From contig JAHFPK010000132.1 in the NCBI GenBank assembly GCA_023266715.1, forward strand, positions 1 through 7,626: a DNA stretch of 7,626 nt, in the 5' to 3' direction. The stretch comes from Hyphomicrobiales bacterium (GTDB lineage Bacteria; Pseudomonadota; Alphaproteobacteria; Rhizobiales; Aestuariivirgaceae). The position numbers were made by a program, and so were the translations under genes. The notes beneath the pieces are model-generated. The model was not told the DNA's origin, did not search any database, and was given only the letters and a program-made list of their open reading frames with translations. Positions within the stretch are counted from its first letter, which is position 1. Each line of letters begins with the position of its first letter. Positions 1-5,115 of this stretch are shown here, piece after piece.

Positions 1-1208
1 CCGTCGTGCTTCTGGAAAAAGGCGTCATCGCAGGCGAACAGTCGTCACGAAACTGGGGCTGGTGCCAGCAGATGGGGCGCGACTCGCATGAAATTCCCCT
101 TGTCCTGGAATCACTGAAACTGTGGAGCGGGATGAACGCGCGCGTGGGCGCGGAAACCGGTTTCCATCAGAGTGGAATCGTCTATCTCGCCGAGACCGAG
201 GAGGAACTCGCGGCGAAAGAAAAATGGTATGCGGAAAATGTGAAGGCCTTTGGACTGGACACGCGGCTGGTCTCGGGAGCTGAAGCAGAGCGCTTGCAGC
301 CGGGTTCAACCCGGACATGGAAGGGTGCGCTCTACACCTCCGCCGATGGGCGCGCCGAACCCTTCATCGCGGTTCCAGCCATGGCACGGCAGGCCCAAAA
401 ACTTGGTGTCAAAATTTTCCAGAATTGCGCGGTGCGTGGACTTGAAACAGCAACTGGCAAAGTTTCGTCGGTTGTCACAGAACGTGGAACCATCGCGTGC
501 GAACAGGTTGTGCTGGCGGGCGGGGCCTGGTCGCGGCGCTTCCTGCATAATCTCGGCATTGCATTTCCCCAGCTGACGGTGGTGAATTCCGTGATGCGAA
601 CCGCTGCCCTTGATGCCGGCATGGAAAAGTCCTGCTCGGGCGGAAAATTTGCCTTTCGCAAGCGCCGGGATGGCGGTTACACCATATCCCACAGGCATTT
701 GTCGGTGGCCGATGTCGTGCCTGATAGCTTCCGCCTGTTTTTCAAATTCCTGCCTGTCCTGAAACTGAATTGGGGTGGCTTGCGTCTTCGGCTTGGTAAA
801 CGCTTTATTGACGAAGCACGGCTGAAACGGCGCTGGAGGCTTGACCAGCGCTCACCTTTTGAAGAGGTCCGAATTCTCGATCCGGAACCGGTTCATTCCG
901 TTCTTGATGAAGCGGCGGCGAGCTTAAGGGATTATTATCCACGCTTTCAATCTATGGAGATAGTTGAGCGCTGGGCCGGTGCCATTGATGCAACACCCGA
1001 TGTGGTGCCGGTCATTTCGCCCCTGCCAAGAATTGACGGGCTCCATCTCGCATCCGGTTTTTCGGGCCATGGTTTTGGCCTGGGTCCCGGAGCGGGCAAG
1101 CTCATGGCGCAAATGATTGTCGGTGAGCAGCCTTGTGTTGATCCGGCGCCATTTCGCTATGGGAGATTTTTCGATGGCAGCAGGCCGAGGCCCACCACCG
1201 GCGTTTGA
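1..1208 (+). CDS. FAD-dependent oxidoreductase, DAO family (5' end missing)
   Basis: This is the 3' part of a flavoprotein of the D-amino-acid oxidase/dehydrogenase (DAO) fold, which oxidises amines or amino acids using FAD. The reading frame is open to the left edge (first full codon at 3), so about 30 to 40 residues are missing, including the GxGxxG dinucleotide-binding loop. The first visible residues, VVLLEKG, are the end of the second Rossmann strand with the acidic residue that normally binds the FAD ribose. The SSRNWGWC stretch follows at visible residues 14-21, and AGGAWS lies near residue 170. The C-terminal FAD-contacting stretch SGFSGHGFGLGPGAG lies near residues 350-365. I see no transmembrane segment or signal peptide in the visible part. 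The GTG at position 6 is an internal Val codon, not the start. The gene converges on the response regulator with no spacer. The family call is firm; the substrate cannot be told from sequence. Confidence 0.9.
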   Translation, partial: VVLLEKGVIAGEQSSRNWGWCQQMGRDSHEIPLVLESLKLWSGMNARVGAETGFHQSGIVYLAETEEELAAKEKWYAENVKAFGLDTRLVSGAEAERLQPGSTRTWKGALYTSADGRAEPFIAVPAMARQAQKLGVKIFQNCAVRGLETATGKVSSVVTERGTIACEQVVLAGGAWSRRFLHNLGIAFPQLTVVNSVMRTAALDAGMEKSCSGGKFAFRKRRDGGYTISHRHLSVADVVPDSFRLFFKFLPVLKLNWGGLRLRLGKRFIDEARLKRRWRLDQRSPFEEVRILDPEPVHSVLDEAAASLRDYYPRFQSMEIVERWAGAIDATPDVVPVISPLPRIDGLHLASGFSGHGFGLGPGAGKLMAQMIVGEQPCVDPAPFRYGRFFDGSRPRPTTGV

Positions 1209-1607
1209 CTAGGCGGCTATCTGTTGCGATTGGGCAAGGGCGCGGCCAACGGTTTCGAGGAGGTCTTCGGGCGCCACGGGTTTGCGGATGAAATCAAAGA
1301 GCTTCAAATTGATAGCGCGCAGGCGGGTGGAGCTTTCAACATCAGCGGAGACCATGACGTAGACCGACTTGCAGCCCAGGGCCTGCATGGTTTCGACCAC
1401 ATCAAGTCCGTTTTTAACGCTGCCAAGGCGGAAATCGAAAAGGCCCACGGAGAAGGTTTGGCCGATGGCGAATTCCAGCGCTGACTCCGGGTCGGCGAAA
1501 GCTTTTACCTTGTACCCGATATCAGCGAGCAGTTCCGCTGTGGTGGTCAGCAGGTCGAGATCATCATCCAAAATCAGGATGTCGACGTGCTTGTCTTTGC
1601 CAGTCAT
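1209..1607 (-). CDS. Single-domain response regulator (receiver only)
   Basis: This 132-residue protein consists of one CheY-like receiver domain and nothing else. Visible landmarks are the acidic Mg2+-binding cluster DDD at residues 14-16 after strand 1, the phosphoacceptor Asp58 in LFDFRLG, the conserved hydroxyl residue Ser87 in VMVSA, a switch aromatic (Phe106) and the Lys109-Pro110 pair. All key residues are present, so it should be phosphorylatable. There is no DNA-binding, HPt or enzymatic output domain, so it probably acts by protein contact or as a phosphorelay intermediate. No histidine kinase is in the window. The ATG at 1605-1607 is preceded by AAGG (1616-1619) at 8 nt spacing, which supports this start. 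It lies 115 nt behind lpdA on the same strand, so it could be read through from the operon or have its own promoter. Its stop codon (1209-1211) touches that of the convergent oxidoreductase. The pathway is unknown. Confidence 0.92.
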   Translation of the reverse strand: MTGKDKHVDILILDDDLDLLTTTAELLADIGYKVKAFADPESALEFAIGQTFSVGLFDFRLGSVKNGLDVVETMQALGCKSVYVMVSADVESSTRLRAINLKLFDFIRKPVAPEDLLETVGRALAQSQQIAA

Positions 1608-1633
1608 GTTGTCAGCCTTGCCAAAATCATACG

Positions 1634-1671
1634 TTTGTAAGCCTTTGATTATGGCCGAGAAGATTTACAAA
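1634..1671. repeat. Inverted repeat TTTGTAA/TTACAAA, possible operator
   Basis: Two perfect 7-bp arms, TTTGTAA (1634-1640) and TTACAAA (1665-1671), are separated by 24 nt, so their centres lie 31 bp apart, about three helical turns. The centre of symmetry (1652-1653) falls on the candidate -10 hexamer for the response regulator. That geometry would suit two half-sites of a regulator flanking a promoter. Against this, 7-bp AT-rich arms can occur by chance in a gap of this size, so the functional reading is an inference. The spacing and weak arms make an intrinsic terminator unlikely. Confidence 0.3.
1648..1653 (-). promoter_or_regulatory. Candidate -10 element for the response regulator
   Basis: On the minus strand these bases read CATAAT, five of six matches to TATAAT. 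They lie about 40 nt upstream of the ATG, which would give a leader of roughly 33 nt. No good -35 box is present at 16-18 bp; the best match, TTAGCA, sits 19 bp upstream. The call is therefore weak. If real, the response regulator can be transcribed independently of the suc operon. Confidence 0.22.
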
Positions 1672-1722
1672 TTGCTAAAGGGATTAACTACTATATGGTA
1701 AATTGGTTTCGAGCCCAGGCAC

Positions 1723-3111
1723 TCAACTATGGATTGACCTTCCAGCAACCGCCATGGCGGCCTCTTTCACCGCTTCCGATAGCGTTGGGTGGGCGTGGCA
1801 GGTGCGGGCCAGATCCTCGGCGGAACCGCCAAATTCCATCAAAACTGCGATTTCGTGGATCAGTTCACCCGCCAGGGGGCCAATAATATGGGCTCCCAGT
1901 AGCTTGTCGGTACGGGCGTCGGCGAGGATTTTGACAAAGCCATCGGTGGTCTGGTTGGCCTTGGCCCGGCCATTGGCGAGAAAAAGGAATTTGCCAGCCT
2001 TATAGCCGGTGCCCGACGCTTTGAGCTCTTCTTCAGTTTTGCCAACGGCAGCGATTTCCGGAGAGGTGTAAACCACACCGGGGATCACGTCATAATTCAC
2101 ATGGCCCGCCTGACCTGCCAGCAATTCGGCAAGGGCAACGCCTTCGTCTTCGGCCTTGTGGGCCAGCATGGGGCCCCGGATCACATCGCCGATGGCATAA
2201 ACGCCCTTGAGGCTGGTTTCAAAATGATCATTCACTTCGATGCGGCCCTTGGCATCGCGCTTGATGCCGGCTTTCTCGCAGCCCAATCCTTCGGTGAACG
2301 GTGCGCGGCCAACGGCCACCAGCACCGTATCCGCATCAATTGATTCGGCAGCGCCTCCCGTATTGGGTTCCACCTGCAAGGTGACACCTGTCTTTGTCTT
2401 TGCCGCACTGGTGACCTTGCTGGACAGTTTGAAGGTGAAGCCCTGTTTTTGCAAAAGGCGCTGGAAATTTTTTGCCACCTCCAGATCCATGCCGGGCAGG
2501 ATACGGTCGAGATATTCTATCACGGTGATTTTTGAACCGAGCCGTGCATAGACCGAGCCGAGCTCAAGGCCAATGACACCGGCCCCAATGATAGCGAGAT
2601 GAGCGGGAACTTTCGCAAGCTCCAAAGCGCCAGTCGAAGAGACGATTTGCTTTTCGTCAATCTCGACGCCCTTGAGCTGGGCAACATCGGAGCCGGTGGC
2701 GATCACGATATTTTTTGTCTCAACGATTTGGCCTGAAACGTCAACTTTGCCGGTTCCAAGAATTTTCCCGATCCCGCGAATGACCGTCACTTTGTTTTTT
2801 TTCATCAGAAAATCAACGCCCTTGGTGTTGCCGTCAATGGCTTCCTGCTTGAAACCCATCATCTTCAGCAAGTCAAAGGTGGGTGAAACAGTGATGCCCA
2901 TTTTGGCAAAGGAGTGCCCCGCTTCCGCAAACAGTTCAGACGCGTGAAGCAGGGCCTTGGAGGGAATGCAGCCCACGTTCAGGCAGGTACCGCCATGGGT
3001 GGCACGCTTTTCGATGACAGCTACTTTCATGCCGAGCTGGGCGGCGCGAATGGCGCAGACATAACCGCCGGGTCCGGTGCCGATTACTGTGAGATCGAAT
3101 GTGTCAGCCAT
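1723..3111 (-). CDS. lpdA: Dihydrolipoamide dehydrogenase (E3 of 2-oxoglutarate dehydrogenase)
   Basis: LpdA reoxidises the dihydrolipoyl arm of SucB and passes electrons through FAD to NAD+. The protein has 462 residues, the usual family length. An N-terminal FAD Rossmann motif, GTGPGG (11-16), is followed by the redox-active disulphide Cys43/Cys48 in GGTCLNVGCIPSK. A second dinucleotide motif, GAGVIGLELGS, precedes the NAD-binding region, and the second FAD-contact motif reads YAIGDV. The C-terminal dimerisation domain carries the catalytic pair His441 and Glu446 in HAHPTLSE. Everything needed for activity is present. The frame stays open to a TTG at 3127-3129, but the ATG at 3109-3111 is the better start: it has AGGGGA 7 nt upstream and begins MADTFDLTVIG, as the family does. 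The gene is last in the tight operon, 29 nt after the dehydrogenase, and is probably the E3 dedicated to this complex, although E3 can be shared among complexes. Confidence 0.97.
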   Translation of the reverse strand: MADTFDLTVIGTGPGGYVCAIRAAQLGMKVAVIEKRATHGGTCLNVGCIPSKALLHASELFAEAGHSFAKMGITVSPTFDLLKMMGFKQEAIDGNTKGVDFLMKKNKVTVIRGIGKILGTGKVDVSGQIVETKNIVIATGSDVAQLKGVEIDEKQIVSSTGALELAKVPAHLAIIGAGVIGLELGSVYARLGSKITVIEYLDRILPGMDLEVAKNFQRLLQKQGFTFKLSSKVTSAAKTKTGVTLQVEPNTGGAAESIDADTVLVAVGRAPFTEGLGCEKAGIKRDAKGRIEVNDHFETSLKGVYAIGDVIRGPMLAHKAEDEGVALAELLAGQAGHVNYDVIPGVVYTSPEIAAVGKTEEELKASGTGYKAGKFLFLANGRAKANQTTDGFVKILADARTDKLLGAHIIGPLAGELIHEIAVLMEFGGSAEDLARTCHAHPTLSEAVKEAAMAVAGRSIHS

Positions 3112-3118
3112 TGCAGTT

Positions 3119-3124
3119 TCCCCT
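3119..3124 (-). promoter_or_regulatory. Ribosome binding site that sets the lpdA start
   Basis: On the minus strand this reads AGGGGA, 7 nt before the ATG at 3109-3111. It lies inside the six-codon extension that a TTG start at 3129 would imply, so it argues for the shorter protein. Confidence 0.8.
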
Positions 3125-3140
3125 ACCAATCCTCAAATTT

Positions 3141-3899
3141 TCAAACGCTGCGGCCACCCGAAACACTCAGGCAGGCACCTGTTACATATGATGCCTTACC
3201 GGATGCCAGCCAAATAATTGTTTCCGCCACTTCCTGGGCCGTGCCTTCGCGCTGCATGGGAATTTGTCCGCGTAATTGTGCCGCTCGTTCCGGCTCGCCA
3301 CCAGATGCATGAATTTCCGTATCGATAATTCCGGCCCGTATTGCATTCACACGAATTCCTTCCCTCGCCACTTCGCGGGCGAGGCCAATCGTGAATGTGT
3401 CGATGGCGCCCTTGCTTGCCGCATAATCCACGTATTGGCCGGGTGCGCCAAGGGTAGCTGCCGCTGAAGACATATTGACGATTGCACCGCCTGATCCCCC
3501 GTGGCGCGTTGACATGCGTTTTACCGCTTCGCGGGCGCACAGGAAGGAGCCCATGATGTTGATCGTGAACATGCGCGCCAATCTCTCGGCTGACATTTCG
3601 TCAACCCTGGCCTTAACATCCACAACGCCCGCATTGTTGACCAGGGTTTTCAGAGTCCCAAGCCGGTCGGCGGCGTTAAACAGCTGCACGATGCTGTCCT
3701 CATTGGCCACGTCGCCCTGCACGGCAGCGGCCCTGCCGCCATCGTGCATGATTTGGGCAGCGATTTTTTCGGCAGCGGGTTTGTTGGACACATAATTCAC
3801 GACAACAAGGTAGCCTGCTTTTGCCAGCAACAGGCTCGTTGCAGCGCCGATGCCGCGGCTTCCGCCAGTTACGATGGCGACTTCTCGCCCATTGGCCAT
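3141..3899 (-). CDS. Short-chain dehydrogenase/reductase, YgfF-like
   Basis: This is a classical NAD(P)-dependent short-chain dehydrogenase of 252 residues, the normal size for a single-domain member. The cofactor motif TGGSRGIG is at residues 11-18, and NNAG at 88-91. The catalytic residues are Asn114, a Ser in NMSS (144/145), Tyr159 and Lys163 in YAASK. The Arg in the glycine motif and the absence of an Asp after strand 2 suggest NADP(H), by inference. The segments YVDYAASKGAIDT and TEIHASGGEP closely resemble E. coli YgfF, an uncharacterised member, as I remember it. The PG motif that normally follows the active site reads R-A-G (Ala189). The gene lies 12 nt after sucB, and its Shine-Dalgarno sequence overlaps the sucB stop, so translation is probably coupled. 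lpdA follows after 29 nt. The substrate is unknown. Placement between E2 and E3 genes is a recurrent rhizobial arrangement by my recollection, not a demonstrated functional link. Confidence 0.92.
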   Translation of the reverse strand: MANGREVAIVTGGSRGIGAATSLLLAKAGYLVVVNYVSNKPAAEKIAAQIMHDGGRAAAVQGDVANEDSIVQLFNAADRLGTLKTLVNNAGVVDVKARVDEMSAERLARMFTINIMGSFLCAREAVKRMSTRHGGSGGAIVNMSSAAATLGAPGQYVDYAASKGAIDTFTIGLAREVAREGIRVNAIRAGIIDTEIHASGGEPERAAQLRGQIPMQREGTAQEVAETIIWLASGKASYVTGACLSVSGGRSV

Positions 3900-3908
3900 G
3901 GAGACCGG

Positions 3909-3914
3909 TCCTTA
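3909..3914 (-). promoter_or_regulatory. Ribosome binding site overlapping the sucB stop codon
   Basis: The minus strand reads TAAGGA: the TAA is the sucB stop codon (3912-3914), and the same bases form a Shine-Dalgarno sequence 9 nt before the dehydrogenase ATG at 3897-3899. This suggests that ribosomes finishing sucB reinitiate on the dehydrogenase gene. Confidence 0.75.
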
Positions 3915-5093
3915 CAAATCCAGCAGGGCGCGTTGCGGGTCTTCGAGGCTTTCCTTGACCCGCACCAGGAACGTGACGGCTTCCTTGCCATCGACAATGC
4001 GGTGGTCATAGGAGAGCGCCAGATACATCATGGGGCGGATCACCACCTGGCCGTCTATCGCCACGGGGCGTTCCTGAATCTTGTGCATGCCGAGAATGCC
4101 GGATTGCGGAGCATTGAGGATTGGCGTGGACATCAGCGAACCATAGACGCCGCCATTGGAAATTGTGAAGGTGCCGCCCTGCATGTCGGCGATTTGCAAC
4201 TGGCCGTCGCGGGCCTTCTTGCCATATTCGGCAATGGTCTTTTCGATTGCCGCAAATGACATCCGGTCCACATCGCGCACCACGGGGACCACAAGGCCCT
4301 TCTCGGTGCCCACCGCCACGCCGAGGTGATAGTAATTCTTGTAAACCAGATCCTCGCCGTCAATTTCGGCGTTGACGGCTGGCACGTCTTTCAGGGCCTG
4401 GATCACGGCCTTGGCAAAGAAGCTCATGAAGCCGAGCTTTACGCCGTGTTTCTTTTCAAACATCTCCTTGAACTCATTGCGGAGCGCCATCACGGCGCTC
4501 ATATCCACCTCATTGAAGGTGGTGAGCATGGCGGCGGTGTTCTGGGCTTCCTTCAGCCGCCTTGCGATGGTGAGGCGCAGCCTCGACATTTTCACGCGCT
4601 CTTCACCGCCCGCAGGGGCAGGAGCCGCGGCTGGCATGGAAACGGGTTTGGCAACGGGTCTGGACAATTGTTCGATGACATCGCCCTTGGTCAGGCGCCC
4701 ATTCTTGCCAGTGGCAGGAATGCTTGCAGGTTCAAGCTTGTTTTCGGTCACGATCTTGCGTACCGCTGGTGAAAGTGGCGCTTCCACTTTCACAGGTTCT
4801 GCAACCTTCGCTGCAACAGGGGCCGCTGCCGCAGGCTTTGCCGCTGTTCCTGCGGCACCTTCCTCGATTGCACCAAGCAAAGCGCCGACCTTCACGGTGC
4901 TGCCCGATGCGGCCGAGATCGATGACAGCTTGCCCGAGGCAGGCGCCGGCACTTCCACGGTCACCTTGTCGGTTTCGAGCTCCACCATGGGTTCATCGGC
5001 CTTCACCGCATCGCCGACATTCTTGAACCACTTTGCAATTGTCGCTTCGGTGACGGATTCACCGAGGGCTGGTACGCGAATTTCTTTGTTCAT
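3912..5093 (-). CDS. sucB: 2-oxoglutarate dehydrogenase E2, dihydrolipoyl succinyltransferase
   Basis: SucB forms the core of the 2-oxoglutarate dehydrogenase complex and transfers the succinyl group from lipoate to CoA. The 393-residue protein shows the full E2 architecture. It starts with one lipoyl domain (about 2-77) with the lipoylated Lys43 in ELETDKV, followed by an Ala/Pro-rich linker (about 79-105). Next come a peripheral-subunit-binding domain (about 106-143, LSPAVRKI to DVIEQL), a second flexible linker (about 144-165) and the catalytic domain to the end. The catalytic His364 and Asp368 lie in the conserved DHRIVDG near the C-terminus. Length is close to that of E. coli SucB (about 405). 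The ATG at 5091-5093 is preceded by GAAGGA (5102-5107) at 8 nt. It lies 22 nt after sucA and 12 nt before the dehydrogenase. The pairing with sucA and the succinyltransferase-type N-terminus exclude a pyruvate or branched-chain E2. Confidence 0.97.
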   Translation of the reverse strand: MNKEIRVPALGESVTEATIAKWFKNVGDAVKADEPMVELETDKVTVEVPAPASGKLSSISAASGSTVKVGALLGAIEEGAAGTAAKPAAAAPVAAKVAEPVKVEAPLSPAVRKIVTENKLEPASIPATGKNGRLTKGDVIEQLSRPVAKPVSMPAAAPAPAGGEERVKMSRLRLTIARRLKEAQNTAAMLTTFNEVDMSAVMALRNEFKEMFEKKHGVKLGFMSFFAKAVIQALKDVPAVNAEIDGEDLVYKNYYHLGVAVGTEKGLVVPVVRDVDRMSFAAIEKTIAEYGKKARDGQLQIADMQGGTFTISNGGVYGSLMSTPILNAPQSGILGMHKIQERPVAIDGQVVIRPMMYLALSYDHRIVDGKEAVTFLVRVKESLEDPQRALLDL

Positions 5094-5101
5094 TCTTCTT
5101 T

Positions 5102-5107
5102 TCCTTC
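5102..5107 (-). promoter_or_regulatory. Ribosome binding site of sucB
   Basis: On the minus strand this reads GAAGGA, 8 nt before the sucB ATG, in the 22-nt gap after the sucA stop codon. It is purine-rich and strong, in keeping with high expression of a TCA-cycle core subunit. Confidence 0.75.
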
Positions 5108-5115
5108 AAATCCGT

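Larger units (their letters stand above)
1608..1722 (-). other. AT-rich gap between lpdA and the response regulator
   Basis: This 115-nt stretch is the only sizeable gap in the window and is clearly more AT-rich than the flanking genes. It contains the response regulator's Shine-Dalgarno sequence, a candidate -10 element and a 7-bp inverted repeat (listed separately). No GC-rich hairpin followed by a T-run is visible after the lpdA stop codon. The only nearby self-complementary word is GCCTGGGC, which would leave a loop too small to act as a terminator. The likely contents are a weak promoter and leader for the response regulator, with possible read-through from lpdA. Confidence 0.6.

Noticed and set aside
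1651..1701. A 16-codon plus-strand open frame with an ATG in the lpdA-response regulator gap, encoding a small basic peptide.
   Set aside because: There is no Shine-Dalgarno sequence before the ATG, and so short a frame is expected by chance. It is also just the end of a longer shadow frame antisense to the response regulator.
1711..1722. GCCTGGGC just after the lpdA stop as a possible terminator stem.
   Set aside because: The arms are only 3 bp with a 2-nt loop, and no T-run follows on the minus strand.
2795..2802. An A8 run on the lpdA coding strand containing A AAA AAC in frame, a possible -1 slippery sequence.
   Set aside because: It encodes the Lys-Lys-Asn of a normal LPD segment (FLMKKNKV). 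A -1 shift would reach a stop within about 18 codons, and I saw no obvious stimulatory structure. The downstream LPD protein is full length and normal in frame 0.
3127..3129. TTG as a start codon for lpdA.
   Set aside because: It would place the AGGGGA ribosome binding site inside the coding sequence and add six residues before the normal N-terminus.
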